Of a stretch of DNA of 64,000 bases, positions 32,982 through 42,469 are shown piece after piece (the first letter of the stretch is position 1; the number at the start of each line of letters is the position of its first letter). The stretch comes from an uncultured Fluviicola sp. Its GTDB lineage: Bacteria > Bacteroidota > Bacteroidia > Flavobacteriales > Crocinitomicaceae. The translations under genes and the position numbers were made by a program. The stretch covers positions 1 to 64,000 of the forward strand of contig NZ_CAMLDC010000002.1 in NCBI RefSeq assembly GCF_946478805.1, given 5' to 3'. Under the pieces are notes generated by a model. That model was not told the origin of the DNA, did no database searches, and saw only the letters and a list, made by a program, of their open reading frames with translations.

Positions 32982-33902
32982 TCATTTAACTCTGGAAAAG
33001 GATTTATAGGTAATGTTTCGGGTCAGCATGATATTTACGTAAAAGAAAGCATCTTTTTGTTTACCTCCTCTTTGGCTTCCGGGATTAAATGCTTCCGGTG
33101 TTGTTGAAGGGTTTGACAGGTATGCCGCATTTGGACCGTATGTTGCCCCGATAATCGCAGGATCGTAATATTCACCACTCACATCATCTATGTAGTCTGA
33201 AAATGTTTTGACATAAGTAACCTCCAATCCAATTCTCCATAAACGACTGATCCCCATTCTAAAACCGATCCCCACAGGAATTGTAGCCGTAACCCGCTTG
33301 TATTCCGCCGGACCGCCGGAAAGACCTTGTCCTTCCGTATGTTTGTCATGTAATGTAACCCAACTGCCCTGGTACATAGCTTTCGGATTGTAGTACATCG
33401 CTCCTATTCCTCCGATCAGGTATAATTGTTCATTGTGATCTATAACTCCTTTTGATCCGCGACCAACCCGCTCATTAGTCAATACGATAATCTCAAATCG
33501 CTGACTTACCATCGTGAAAAACGAACGAAAGCTCAAGTTTCGTCTATTCCGGATCGGTTCGGCTGTGAGAGCATCACTACCTCTTAGCATGCCCACATTG
33601 ACCATGGTGGAAGTTGCAAAATGAGGAAGAAAACGATACCGATAAGATATTGAACCGCCGATATGCGTTGAATTAACATCAATATCTCTCAAACTATAAT
33701 AAGTTCCGATTTGATCGGCACCTCCAAGGTCTCCTAAAAAACCGGTGGCACCAAGACCGATTGAGATTTCTTCCTTATTCATCGCCCAATTTTTCTGGGT
33801 ATTTAAATTTGAACGTTGTGCAAAAGAAACTGTGGAAACCGCTGACCAGATTATTAAAGTCGCGAACTGTATTCTACATAAGAGTGTTCTAGTGGATTCC
33901 AT
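32982..33902 (-). CDS. Outer-membrane protein, THC0290_0291-like, tandem copy B
   Basis: A 306-residue paralogue of the 31764-32708 protein, with signal peptide (about residues 1-28, ending STVSFAQ). The two share nearly all motifs, for example EEISIGLGATGFLGDLGGADQIG, DIDVNSTHIGGSISYRYRF, YKRVTATIPVGIGFRMG and the terminal DAFFYVNIMLTRNITYK. Copy B lacks about eight residues in the loop VGRGSKGVIDH and has a shorter C-terminal tail. A recent tandem duplication is the simplest explanation. Substrate or role unknown. Confidence 0.82.
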   Translation of the reverse strand: MESTRTLLCRIQFATLIIWSAVSTVSFAQRSNLNTQKNWAMNKEEISIGLGATGFLGDLGGADQIGTYYSLRDIDVNSTHIGGSISYRYRFLPHFATSTMVNVGMLRGSDALTAEPIRNRRNLSFRSFFTMVSQRFEIIVLTNERVGRGSKGVIDHNEQLYLIGGIGAMYYNPKAMYQGSWVTLHDKHTEGQGLSGGPAEYKRVTATIPVGIGFRMGISRLWRIGLEVTYVKTFSDYIDDVSGEYYDPAIIGATYGPNAAYLSNPSTTPEAFNPGSQRGGKQKDAFFYVNIMLTRNITYKSFSRVK

Positions 33903-34024
33903 GACAATAAGTTACCACTTTAAATAAACCTTTCCAAAAAAAGATCATTTTTTCTTTGGAAACCGTCATGGAACAAATAACTGTTTTATGGAACTTTTTT
34001 TCGCTTGCTCGAAGAAAACAAATA

Positions 34025-34053
34025 AAAGGCCTTCCAACAAGTGAAAGACCTTT
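34025..34053 (-). terminator. Terminator of the ECF sigma factor gene
   Basis: An 11-bp stem with wobble pairs (AAAGGTCTTTC/GGAAGGCCTTT on the minus strand), followed by TTTTATTTG. It begins 7 nt after the gene's stop. Confidence 0.8.
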
Positions 34054-34059
34054 CTATTT

Positions 34060-34641
34060 TTAAGCGGCATATCTTCCTAAGAAATGCTCTCTTAGTTTCT
34101 CCAATGCTCTAAACGTTTTCACTTTTGCATTGTTTTCGGTAATACCGATTGATTCTCCGATTTCTTTAAAACTCAATTGTTCGAAAAATCGCATTTCAAT
34201 TAACTTCAATTGTTCTTCTTTCAACTTCTGCATTGCTGCCAAAAGCAAAGATTGGTTGTGTTCCAATTCTTGGTTATCAAAGAATAGCGTATCAAAAGTT
34301 GGAATCTGAACATTCTCCATTGAAACTGTTCTGTTTGATTGCATCTCCCGATAACTCTGGTACAATTCACTTTTAGCTATTCGATAAAGCCAAGAGCCGA
34401 AAGGTACTCCGCGGTCTTCATACTTCGATAAGTTCTTAATCGCCTTGATAAAAACCTGAGAAGCAACATCGTGTGCCAGCTCGGGGTCTTCCATCCGCTG
34501 TTTCAGATAACGAAGTATTGAATCATAATACTTGCGGTACAAAGGTTCAAATCTTGCCGGATCTGCCTTTGCTTGCATCACCCATACTTGCTCCTCCTGG
34601 AGTAGTTCCGATGATTGGTGGAAATAGACATTAATTGCCAT
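34060..34641 (-). CDS. RNA polymerase sigma factor, ECF-type sigma-70
   Basis: A 193-residue sigma factor. Region 2: RYFEPLYRKYYDSILRYLKQRM and ELAHDVASQVFIKAIKNLSKY...PFGSWLYRIAKSELYQSYREM; region 4: LLLAAMQKLKEEQLKLIEMRFFEQLSFKEIGESIGITENNAKVKTFRALEKLREHF, a helix-turn-helix for the -35 region. No anti-sigma factor is adjacent, so its control is not visible. It is monocistronic with its own terminator. The two outer-membrane paralogues downstream could be targets, but this is only proximity. Confidence 0.9.
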   Translation of the reverse strand: MAINVYFHQSSELLQEEQVWVMQAKADPARFEPLYRKYYDSILRYLKQRMEDPELAHDVASQVFIKAIKNLSKYEDRGVPFGSWLYRIAKSELYQSYREMQSNRTVSMENVQIPTFDTLFFDNQELEHNQSLLLAAMQKLKEEQLKLIEMRFFEQLSFKEIGESIGITENNAKVKTFRALEKLREHFLGRYAA

Positions 34642-34803
34642 GGTATATTTGGATTTTGGGTTTGCATGTTTCTTGCATTTGGGTATAACTAATATAACGG
34701 GATATTTTTCAATTTATTATCAAATAGAAGATTATCAATCGATTTTTTAACAGTTTTTCGACGAATAAGACAATTAGTCCTATCAATTAAGTAGAATTCT
34801 AAA

Positions 34804-35778
34804 TTAATTCACGGTGGATGTGTCCACAAGCGTCTTCAGAAACAACTCCAATTGATTGATTTCTAAGTCACTTAACTTAAATGGTTTGATTATAACGGAT
34901 TTATTGGGAAATTGGGCACCACCTTTCGAATAATGCAAAATCACCTCTTTCAGGGTTTTCAAGCTGCCATCATGCATGTATGGAGCCGTTAATGAGACGT
35001 TCCGCAAACTTGGAATCTTGAATGCACCTTTCTCTTTCTCCAATCCGTTTATACGATACCTCCCCTGGTCCGTCCCATAATCCGGATAAAGTCCGTTACT
35101 CACCACTTGGTAGTTGGTGAAATTGGCACCCGAATGGCATTTGGTACAATAAAGCTTTTCCGAGAACAGTTTCCATCCGGCAATCTCATTGGCGTTCAGG
35201 ATTCCATTTGCACCTGACTTGTATTGATCGAACTTGCTGTTCTGACTTATTAACGAGCGTTCATAAGTACTGAGTGCGCGGGTGATCACATAAGCATCCA
35301 GTTCCCTGTCGAATACGGACTTTGCCAAGTGTTTGTAATTTGAATCCTTTGAAAGTTTTTGAAGAACCTCTTTCATGGAACTTCCCATTTCCAAGTGATC
35401 CTGGATAGGAACAAGTACTTGTTGTTCCAGGGTTTTCACTTCCCCATCATACATGTAGCTTTTAAAGTAGGCGCTGTTCAGGAGACTTGGTGAATTTCGC
35501 ATGGCGATTCGTCTGCCTGCTCCCCTGCTTTTCGACAAACCATCCGTGAAAGCTTTTTGAGGTTGATGACAACTTGCACAAGATACTTCATTATTCTTTG
35601 AAAGCCGTTTATCGAAGAATAGCAGTTTCCCAAAAGCCTTTTTTTCCGGGGAATCCGGGTTATCATCAGGAAATGGAATTTTACCTAAAACCAAAGTTTC
35701 CCGGTTCTTAACGGTACACATTGTTCCTATCAGTATGAATAGAAACAGAAATAAAACAGTTCCTTTATTGAAAATCAT
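34804..35778 (-). CDS. Di-haem cytochrome c peroxidase (CcpA/MauG family)
   Basis: A 324-residue exported protein. The N-terminus (MIFNKGTVLFLFLFILIGTMC) reads as a lipoprotein signal with Cys21. Two c-type haem motifs: CASCH near residue 67 and CTKCH near 213. Between them RKRMAMRNSPSLLNSAYF-like region (RRIAMRNSPSLLN) and MYDGEVKTLEQQ; the second half has MHDGSLKTLKEVILHYSKGG, the usual family ending. Bacterial CCPs reduce peroxide in the periplasm; MauG-like members oxidise other substrates. Its electron donor is not encoded nearby. Confidence 0.9.
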   Translation of the reverse strand: MIFNKGTVLFLFLFILIGTMCTVKNRETLVLGKIPFPDDNPDSPEKKAFGKLLFFDKRLSKNNEVSCASCHQPQKAFTDGLSKSRGAGRRIAMRNSPSLLNSAYFKSYMYDGEVKTLEQQVLVPIQDHLEMGSSMKEVLQKLSKDSNYKHLAKSVFDRELDAYVITRALSTYERSLISQNSKFDQYKSGANGILNANEIAGWKLFSEKLYCTKCHSGANFTNYQVVSNGLYPDYGTDQGRYRINGLEKEKGAFKIPSLRNVSLTAPYMHDGSLKTLKEVILHYSKGGAQFPNKSVIIKPFKLSDLEINQLELFLKTLVDTSTVN

Positions 35779-35819
35779 GACTCATTGAAATCTAATTTAC
35801 TTGATTTCAATCAATTCCG

Positions 35820-36593
35820 CTACTTTTTGTGAACAATGTAAAGGATCTCGTTTTTGGAAAGTCTGAAACGTTCGATTTCTTCGTCGGATATCGGGTTATT
35901 TGCAAATGCAATCTCCACTTCAAAACCTGCTTTTCTCAACCAATCAGGATAATCCATTCCAAAAAGACGTACATGGTCCTTTTGCCAAAAATGTTTTTCG
36001 CGGTCTTCAGGAGATGTGATGCTCCAATCCTCGTAAGTCACTTCCCTATTCGTATCCTGTGGTACCTGCATGATTCCCCAGGCACCCGGAGCCATTACAC
36101 GATACAATTCCTTCATGCATTTCAGTGCATCATCCACATGTTCCATGACGTGATTACAAAAAACCACATCAAAACGATTGTCTTCCAAAGGAATCTGGTG
36201 CAAATCAAAATGAAGATCAGCTATCGGGGAAACCAAATCGCCTGTCAGGTATTGGATGTTTTTCTGATTCTTGAATTTCTTATGGAAACACTGTTCCGGA
36301 GCAATATGTAATACCTTCAGGCTACCAGCAGAAAAGAAATTGCTTTCCCTTTTCAGATAAAGCCACATCAGGCGATGCCTTTCCAAAGTAAGGTCGTACG
36401 GACAAAGTACATTCTCACGATGCGAGACTTCAGATCCATAGGACAAAAACTTTCTAAATTTCCGTTCACATACCGGACACTCTACCTTATCCCCTTTGTA
36501 AATAATAGGGGCGAAAAGCTTAAACACATAGCTTAAACGTATTAAAAGAGGCCGCGGTAATTTATTCAGAAGAAACTTATATGCTTTTTTCAT
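35820..36593 (-). CDS. SAM-dependent methyltransferase with N-terminal zinc ribbon-like segment
   Basis: A 257-residue protein. Residues 36-70 hold CPVCERKFRKFLSYG...CPYD, a four-Cys-like metal site; then class I methyltransferase fold: LKVLHIAPEQCF (SAM loop variant), YLTGDL, FDVVFCNHVMEHVDDALKCMKELYRVMAPGAWGIMQVP (DxV and HVxEH motifs). This type often modifies sugars or lipids in surface polysaccharide synthesis, but the substrate cannot be read here. Divergent from the S9 peptidase; a -7 box lies 5 nt before the ATG. Confidence 0.85.
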   Translation of the reverse strand: MKKAYKFLLNKLPRPLLIRLSYVFKLFAPIIYKGDKVECPVCERKFRKFLSYGSEVSHRENVLCPYDLTLERHRLMWLYLKRESNFFSAGSLKVLHIAPEQCFHKKFKNQKNIQYLTGDLVSPIADLHFDLHQIPLEDNRFDVVFCNHVMEHVDDALKCMKELYRVMAPGAWGIMQVPQDTNREVTYEDWSITSPEDREKHFWQKDHVRLFGMDYPDWLRKAGFEVEIAFANNPISDEEIERFRLSKNEILYIVHKK

Positions 36594-36598
36594 GAAAA

Positions 36599-36606
36599 CA
36601 AAGTTA
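36599..36606 (-). promoter_or_regulatory. Candidate -7 box of the methyltransferase gene, 5 nt before its ATG
   Basis: Minus-strand TAACTTTG at 36599-36606; a TTG lies 22 nt further upstream (36629-36631). It implies a leaderless or nearly leaderless mRNA. Confidence 0.48.
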
Positions 36607-36648
36607 ATAATCTACTGCAACCGACCCACAATCTTAAAAGACTTCTTT

Positions 36649-36656
36649 TAAATTTG
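36649..36656 (+). promoter_or_regulatory. Candidate -7 box of the S9 peptidase gene, 4 nt before its ATG
   Basis: TAAATTTG at 36649-36656 with the ATG at 36661. No convincing -33 TTG. Together with the opposite box at 36599 it forms a compact divergent promoter region. Confidence 0.42.
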
Positions 36657-36660
36657 TAGT

Positions 36661-38763
36661 ATGAAGAATTTTCTCAGATTACTCTCATTGTTCTCATTTA
36701 CTCCATTTATCGTGAATTCACAAAACCAATCAGTTATTCCAGTTGCCAAGGAAATTCCAAAAGAATTGATCAAACACAATCATGTTCGTACAGATCCTTA
36801 TTTCTGGATGAATGAGCGCGATTCAAAACCGGTCCTGGATTACATTGCAGAGGAAAACAACTACTCAAAGGCTTTCTTTGACAAAAAAGAAGGGTTGATC
36901 AACACTTTCCTGAGAGAATTCGACAACCGAATTAATCCGGAAGAAACGAGTGCACCGTTTGAAATCCAGGGAAAAACCTATCAGTGGCGCCAGATAAAGG
37001 ATCAGGATTACCGGGAACTCATCCTGATTGAAAATCAGAAGGAAACAGTGTTTTTTGATGAAAACGCTCTTGCAAAGGGTCATGAATATTATTCATTGGG
37101 TGATTTTTCCATCTCCCCCAACAATGAACTGGTGGCATTTTCACAAGATAAAATCGGTCGACGCAATTATGCAATTTCATTCCGGGAGAATAAATCGGGA
37201 AAAATCCTGAAAGAACAAATCCCGAATACCGATGGAAGTATCCTTTGGGCAAACGACAATAAAACGGTCTTTTATGTCAAGAAAGATCCAACCACCCTGC
37301 GGGAGTTTCAAATCTACCGACACGTCTTGGGAACCGGTAGCGCCAAAGACGAACTGATCTTCGAAGAGAAAGATGAACGTTTTGCGGTTTATATCACCAA
37401 AACACTCGATAAGCAATTTATCCTGATTCACTCCGTGAGCAGTACCAGTTCGGAAACATGGCTGATTGCCGCTGATAAGCCGGCAGAAAAAGCAATTTGT
37501 TTCCTGAAACGGGAAAAGGACCATTTATATGAAATCGCACACCACGAGACGGGATTTTATATGCTTACCAATAAAAACAGCCCGAACAGGAAATTGGTAT
37601 TTTCCAAATCCATTCCAAACTCCGTAGAAAGCTGTGAAACTTTAATTGCTCATGACAACGCGGTTTATTTGGACGAAATGGAAGTTTTCAAAAGTTTCCT
37701 CGTAGTTCAATCCAGAAAAATGGGAAGAACAGAGATTTCAGTCGGGAGTCTGCAGGCCACCAACTTTTCCAACATCTCCATGCCGGAAGAGGTTTACGAA
37801 CTGGGCTTAAGTTTTAATGAAAATTATGAATCAAAGGTGGTCAACTATCATTACACCTCTTTGACCAGCCCCAGTTCTATTTACAAATACGATATCGAAA
37901 CTAAAACAACCCGGTTATTTTTCCAGAAAACCCTGATCGATCAAAATTTCCATTCCGAAAACTATATTTCAACACGGGTTTGGGCTACGGCGAATGACGG
38001 TCAAAAAATTCCAATTTCCATCGTTTACAGAAAAGGGATTGATTTGAAGAAAGCACCATTACTACTTTACGGTTACGGAAGTTATGGAGTTACGATTCCT
38101 GCTGCTTTTTCAGCAACACGTTTAAGTTTACTGGACAGAGGTTTTGTTTTTGCCATTGCACATATCCGTGGAGGGAAATTCCTGGGCGAGAATTGGTACC
38201 AGGATGGAAAATTGAATCATAAACGAAATACCTTTACCGATTTCATCAATGCTGCCGAATGGATGGCTATGAAGGGTTATTGCGACCCGAATTCCATTTA
38301 TGCTCAAGGTGGAAGTGCGGGAGGTTTATTGATGGGATCTGTAACCAATATGGCTCCTTACCTGTTTAAAGGTGTGATAGCACAAGTCCCGTTCGTAGAT
38401 GTCGTTTCCACCATGCTGGATGAAAGTATTCCTTTGACTGTCGGGGAATATGAAGAATGGGGAAATCCAAATGAAGAAGACGCTTATTGGTACATGCTCA
38501 GTTATTCTCCTTACGACCACGTGAGAAAAATAGATTACCCGGCAATGCTGATCACGACTGGATATCACGATTCACAGGTTCAATATTGGGAACCTCTAAA
38601 ATGGGTGGCGAAATTGAGAAAAAACAACACCGGTAACGCACCGATCTTATTCGATTGTACAATGAGCGCAGGACACGGTGGTGGTTCAGGAAGATCGACT
38701 GAAAGACTGGAAGTTGCAAAAGAATTCGCATTTTTGTGCGAGATACAAGGGATTAATGAGTAG
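36661..38763 (+). CDS. S9 family peptidase, oligopeptidase B / prolyl oligopeptidase type
   Basis: A 700-residue serine peptidase with a probable signal peptide (1-20). The N-terminal half is a beta-propeller gate (about 70-420). The C-terminal alpha/beta hydrolase has APLLLYGYGSYGVTIP, AHIRGGKFLGENWYQDGK, the nucleophile Ser552 in AQGGSAGGLLMG, an Asp near TGYHDSQV and His in SAGHGGGSGR. The GKFLGENWYQDG pattern and LYGYGSYG fit PtrB (cuts after Lys/Arg) better than prolyl-specific enzymes. Its last bases overlap the DUF4421 gene by 8 nt. Confidence 0.92.
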   Translation: MKNFLRLLSLFSFTPFIVNSQNQSVIPVAKEIPKELIKHNHVRTDPYFWMNERDSKPVLDYIAEENNYSKAFFDKKEGLINTFLREFDNRINPEETSAPFEIQGKTYQWRQIKDQDYRELILIENQKETVFFDENALAKGHEYYSLGDFSISPNNELVAFSQDKIGRRNYAISFRENKSGKILKEQIPNTDGSILWANDNKTVFYVKKDPTTLREFQIYRHVLGTGSAKDELIFEEKDERFAVYITKTLDKQFILIHSVSSTSSETWLIAADKPAEKAICFLKREKDHLYEIAHHETGFYMLTNKNSPNRKLVFSKSIPNSVESCETLIAHDNAVYLDEMEVFKSFLVVQSRKMGRTEISVGSLQATNFSNISMPEEVYELGLSFNENYESKVVNYHYTSLTSPSSIYKYDIETKTTRLFFQKTLIDQNFHSENYISTRVWATANDGQKIPISIVYRKGIDLKKAPLLLYGYGSYGVTIPAAFSATRLSLLDRGFVFAIAHIRGGKFLGENWYQDGKLNHKRNTFTDFINAAEWMAMKGYCDPNSIYAQGGSAGGLLMGSVTNMAPYLFKGVIAQVPFVDVVSTMLDESIPLTVGEYEEWGNPNEEDAYWYMLSYSPYDHVRKIDYPAMLITTGYHDSQVQYWEPLKWVAKLRKNNTGNAPILFDCTMSAGHGGGSGRSTERLEVAKEFAFLCEIQGINE

Positions 38764-39793
38764 GATTTTTATTCTCATATTATTTTTTAGTGTTTTTACA
38801 TCTTTGACTTACTGTCAGAATCTGGATGTAGATTCGTTACCATATCAGAAATACCGGACAAGACTGGTATTGTATTCGGATTTCGGTTGGAGTACTGCCC
38901 CGATGTCCATTTCCTATCCATTCAGCCAGGGAATAAAAAATGTCAAATTCCGGAATAATTTCAATCCGGTCCTGGGTTTCGGATTCTCTTACAAATGGCT
39001 TTCATTGCGTTTTGGAGTGACCTTACCCAACTCTGTCCGCTCCAAAAACAAATTCGGAAAAACAAAGTACTACGATTTGGGGTTTGATTTTAGCTACAAG
39101 AACATGTATTTTGATGTGGACTGGCATCAGTATCAAGGATATGCAATGAAAAAAGCACATGAATGGAATGATACGATCAGTCCGGATGAACCGAATCTGA
39201 TCCGGGAGGACATCATCGCTGCAAGTTTTTCAATCAATGCCTGGCAATTTTTCAAGAATGAATTCAAAATGTCTGCTTTCAAAGGAAAAACAGCTTCCTA
39301 CCAAAGAGACGTAAGGACATTCTATTTAAAATACACCACCAATTACTACGGGATTTCTTCCGCACAACCTATTCTTCCCATAGAATTGCAGGATACTGCT
39401 GAAAGCAAGACTTCATCCAATGTGATCGGTTCGTTTGATGCCGGCGTAGTTCCCGGTTATGCGTATGTAAGACGATGGCGGATGTTCCAAATTGGAATCA
39501 TGGGTGGATTGGGATTGGTGCTTCAGTCCAAATTGTACACTTTTGAAGGCACCACCCGTAGCTTCCTGGGGCTTGCACCTCGTGTAGATCTCAAAATAAT
39601 CGGTGGAATCAACAAACCGCGCTATTTCATCATGTTCATTACGGACTTTGACAACAAATCCATCGCATTCAACGATTTCTCCTACAAACAAACCTATTAC
39701 AACCTGAGACTGGTGGGGGGAATACGTTTGAACGTGACTAAGAAAAAGGAACAGCGTGAAGCTGAAGAGAAAAAAAAGGCATCACCTAATTAA
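38756..39793 (+). CDS. DUF4421 family outer-membrane-like protein
   Basis: A 345-residue protein from the ATG at 38756 (MSRIFILILFFSVFTSLTYCQ signal); a longer frame to 38678 is only the end of the peptidase gene in another frame. The body is a series of amphipathic aromatic strands (LVLYSDFGWSTAPMSISYPFSQG, LGFGFSYKWLSLRFGVTLP, FDFSYKNMYFDVDWHQYQGYA) and ends with a charged Lys/Glu tail. Family assigned from memory as DUF4421, a Bacteroidota beta-barrel of unknown role. Translationally coupled to the peptidase gene. Confidence 0.82.
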   Translation: MSRIFILILFFSVFTSLTYCQNLDVDSLPYQKYRTRLVLYSDFGWSTAPMSISYPFSQGIKNVKFRNNFNPVLGFGFSYKWLSLRFGVTLPNSVRSKNKFGKTKYYDLGFDFSYKNMYFDVDWHQYQGYAMKKAHEWNDTISPDEPNLIREDIIAASFSINAWQFFKNEFKMSAFKGKTASYQRDVRTFYLKYTTNYYGISSAQPILPIELQDTAESKTSSNVIGSFDAGVVPGYAYVRRWRMFQIGIMGGLGLVLQSKLYTFEGTTRSFLGLAPRVDLKIIGGINKPRYFIMFITDFDNKSIAFNDFSYKQTYYNLRLVGGIRLNVTKKKEQREAEEKKKASPN

Positions 39794-39807
39794 AGTGCAT
39801 GAAACTT

Positions 39808-41043
39808 TCAATTTAGCACCGCTTGCTTATCCAATCCAATCAAAAAATCTTCTAATTTTTCAATTGTCACGTGTTCCATAACAACAATCTTGAACCACAA
39901 TGGATTCTTGTGATCATTTGGAACCAATCCGAATTGAAGTGCTAAAGCAGGACTGATCTGACAGGCATGCATCGTAATGATATTTGATAAAGGCGAACGG
40001 AAGTAACGGATTCCTCGTTTATCAAGCTCCTTTGCCAACCAGGTTGTACGGCGTTCCAAAGTTGAACATTTCTCAAACCATTCATACTTACCGTAAGCAG
40101 CGAAAATTAACCAGATCGCAATCGCATTTGCCCCGGAGCGACTTCCGGAAATCGTGCAATCTGCCCCGTTAACATAGGATGCCGCATCTGTTTGTGCGTA
40201 CTTCATCCAGTTCTTCCGAATCAGGAACACACCGGTTCCATAGGGAGCTTGTAACATCTTATGTGCATCCATTGTAAATGAATTGATATCCGGATGTTGG
40301 AAATTAATCGTGTTGGATTCATTTATTATCGGGGCATAAAAACCACCATAAGCCGCATCAACATGAACCTTGAACTCAAAACCTTCTTTTTTCATCAGCT
40401 CGACATACAGATCCACACTATCAATTGAACCGAACATAGTTGTCATCATATTACTCACAACCACGATATATTTCACTCCGTTTTCTTTCAGGGCGGCCAA
40501 TATCTGTTCCGCTGCAAATTGATTGATTTTGCGCGTTTCCTTTTCTACAGGCAATAAAATACATTTGATCTGGAAAATATTTCCGGCTTTTTGCATGCTG
40601 TAATGGCTGTCTTCACTGCAAACAATTGCAATTTCCGACAAGGATGCCTGATACTCCTGAATGAAAAAGTTCCGATAGATCCAAACAGCCTGAAGATTCG
40701 CTTCTGTTCCCCCGGTCGCTACATATCCATCCGTTGAATCGGGTGATGCACGCAAAATATTTTCGGAACAAATGCAAATCACTTCGCGCTCCAGATCGTG
40801 TGTTCCTTCAAAGTAAGACTCTGAATCGCCTAAAGTATGGCAACCGATGTGATTGGGATTTTGAACCAATGTAGAAAGATAAGGTGCTTCGCGAACAAAA
40901 CTCATCTCTTCCGAAAACACTTTCGAATCCAGTTGCGTTCCCGGAATCCCAAGTATTGAGCCGTTACGGTAATTGACATTGGTTTTTAACGCATCAAAGA
41001 CACGTTGTCTAATTTCAGATTCCGATTTCCGTTTCCATTCCAT
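39808..41043 (-). CDS. PLP-dependent group II amino acid decarboxylase
   Basis: A 411-residue fold-type I PLP enzyme. DGYVATGGTEANLQA binds the cofactor phosphate, HVDAAYGGFYAP contains the cofactor-ring Asp and the Schiff-base Lys sits in SFTMDAHKMLQAPYGTG. Later SRSGANAIAIW lies at the dimer interface. These features match group II decarboxylases (histidine, glutamate, tyrosine or aspartate families). The substrate cannot be chosen from sequence alone. It is a single gene convergent with DUF4421; no partner transporter is seen. Confidence 0.88.
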   Translation of the reverse strand: MEWKRKSESEIRQRVFDALKTNVNYRNGSILGIPGTQLDSKVFSEEMSFVREAPYLSTLVQNPNHIGCHTLGDSESYFEGTHDLEREVICICSENILRASPDSTDGYVATGGTEANLQAVWIYRNFFIQEYQASLSEIAIVCSEDSHYSMQKAGNIFQIKCILLPVEKETRKINQFAAEQILAALKENGVKYIVVVSNMMTTMFGSIDSVDLYVELMKKEGFEFKVHVDAAYGGFYAPIINESNTINFQHPDINSFTMDAHKMLQAPYGTGVFLIRKNWMKYAQTDAASYVNGADCTISGSRSGANAIAIWLIFAAYGKYEWFEKCSTLERRTTWLAKELDKRGIRYFRSPLSNIITMHACQISPALALQFGLVPNDHKNPLWFKIVVMEHVTIEKLEDFLIGLDKQAVLN

Positions 41044-41119
41044 ACAGCTGTTTTCTGTAAAGTTTGGACAAAAAACAGGGTTGAAAAATGATTAAGATCA
41101 GCTTGTTGAGTTCTTAACT

Positions 41120-41575
41120 TTATTGATTGAGAATGAAATTTTTCAGCGGTAATTTCCAGCTGTTTTTAAATTCACCTGCATTGCTGATCGTGTTGTTAAA
41201 AACAATTGTATCAGCGGGAAGATTTGACAGATCGTTATAGTTTACGTAAGCAAACTGACCATCAGACAGGGTAAGCATTTTCAAACGGTTGAAAAATGAA
41301 ACCTGTAATTCTTTCTCCAATTGTTTGATAAAACGAACAGAAGTATCAATCGAACAACCGGAAGCATTGTGAGCACTTTCGTCGACAGCAAGGATCAAGT
41401 GTGCATTATTCATCACTTCTCCATAAGCCTTCAATTTGGTTCCGTGAGCCGCCCATTCTTCCAAAAACGGATTCAATTGCTCATTGATCCATTGCACTTC
41501 CGTATCTGTTAATAAGCGATCTGCCTGATAAGACCAAACTTTTGCCTGGTCATCCAATGTATTGAAAGGAATCAT
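41120..41575 (-). CDS. Small protein coupled to the Fe-S oxidoreductase (misleadingly called ABC ATPase in databases)
   Basis: A 151-residue soluble protein, start MIPFNTLDDQAKVWSYQADRLL. It has no Walker A or ABC signature, although close homologues in Bacteroidota are often labelled ABC transporter ATPase. Motifs: WAAHGTKLKAYGEVMNNAHLILAVDES and GCSIDTSVRFIKQLEKEL, suggesting an alpha/beta fold. Its ATG overlaps the stop of the CCG-domain Fe-S gene by 4 nt, so it belongs functionally to that unit. True function unknown. Confidence 0.8.
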   Translation of the reverse strand: MIPFNTLDDQAKVWSYQADRLLTDTEVQWINEQLNPFLEEWAAHGTKLKAYGEVMNNAHLILAVDESAHNASGCSIDTSVRFIKQLEKELQVSFFNRLKMLTLSDGQFAYVNYNDLSNLPADTIVFNNTISNAGEFKNSWKLPLKNFILNQ

Positions 41576-42363
41576 AATTCAGCTGCGTTTGCAATCAATT
41601 CTGCGACATCCAGTACCTGGATCTCATTTTCCTTGTTGAAGTTTTTCACTCCATCCGTCATCATCGTATTACAGAAAGGACAACCGGTAGCAATAATGCT
41701 TGCCTGAGTCTCTAATGCATCCTCAGTACGCTCCACATTCACTTCCTTGTTTCCTTTTTCAGCTTCCTTGAACATCTGAGCACCACCGGCACCACAGCAC
41801 AAACCGTTTGTCTTGCAACGTTTCATTTCCACCAATTCTGCATCCAACTTTTCAATCAGTACTCGCGGCGCTTCGTACACATCATTACCTCTACCAAGGT
41901 AACACGGATCGTGGAACGTGATTTTCTTTCCTTTGAAAACACCTCCTTCTTTCAAGGTCAATTTTCCGGAGTTGATCAGATCCTGGATCAATTGTGTATG
42001 ATGGATGACTTCGTATTTTCCACCCAATTCCGGGTATTCGTTTTTCAACGTATTGAAACAATGCGGGCAAGCAGTAACAATTTTCTTCACTTCATATCCA
42101 TCCAAAACCTGGATATTCATCATGGCTTGCATTTGGAAAGTAAATTCGTTTCCTGCACGTTTTGCCGGATCCCCGGTACATGATTCTTCTGCGCCCAGCA
42201 CGGCGAAGTTCACTTTACATTCATTCAAAATGCGAACCAATGCTTTTGTGATCTTTTTAGCTCTGTCATCAAAACTACCTGAACAACCAACCCAAAACAG
42301 GATATCCGGGGTTTGTCCCTGCGCCATCATTTCGGCCATTGTCGGTACATGTATCGTGCTCAT
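41572..42363 (-). CDS. (Fe-S)-binding protein with two CCG domains (HdrB/GlpC-like)
   Basis: A 263-residue soluble protein with two cysteine-rich CCG modules. Module 1: WVGCSGSFDDRAKK, then CTGDPAKRAGNEF and ACPHCFNTLKNEYP. Module 2: FHDPCYLGRGNDVYEAPR, CKTNGLCCGAGGAQMF and TGCPFCNTMMTDG. Such modules bind a [4Fe-4S] cluster and handle disulphide or quinol electron transfer. It follows the membrane Fe-S gene by 106 nt and overlaps the next gene, so these act together, probably as a soluble electron-transfer half for the membrane protein. Confidence 0.9.
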   Translation of the reverse strand: MSTIHVPTMAEMMAQGQTPDILFWVGCSGSFDDRAKKITKALVRILNECKVNFAVLGAEESCTGDPAKRAGNEFTFQMQAMMNIQVLDGYEVKKIVTACPHCFNTLKNEYPELGGKYEVIHHTQLIQDLINSGKLTLKEGGVFKGKKITFHDPCYLGRGNDVYEAPRVLIEKLDAELVEMKRCKTNGLCCGAGGAQMFKEAEKGNKEVNVERTEDALETQASIIATGCPFCNTMMTDGVKNFNKENEIQVLDVAELIANAAEL

Positions 42364-42469
42364 AATCTTTTCTATTATTGTTCAAAAGCTTGAAATGCTC
42401 CGAGAGTTCAATTCATGAATTCTCACAAGGATTACATTTCACTTTTAACGTATCACTTTTACTTTTTGA

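Noticed and set aside
41120..41575. Annotation as ABC transporter ATPase, a name used in databases for homologues.
   Set aside because: No Walker A, Walker B or LSGGQ signature exists in the 151 residues.
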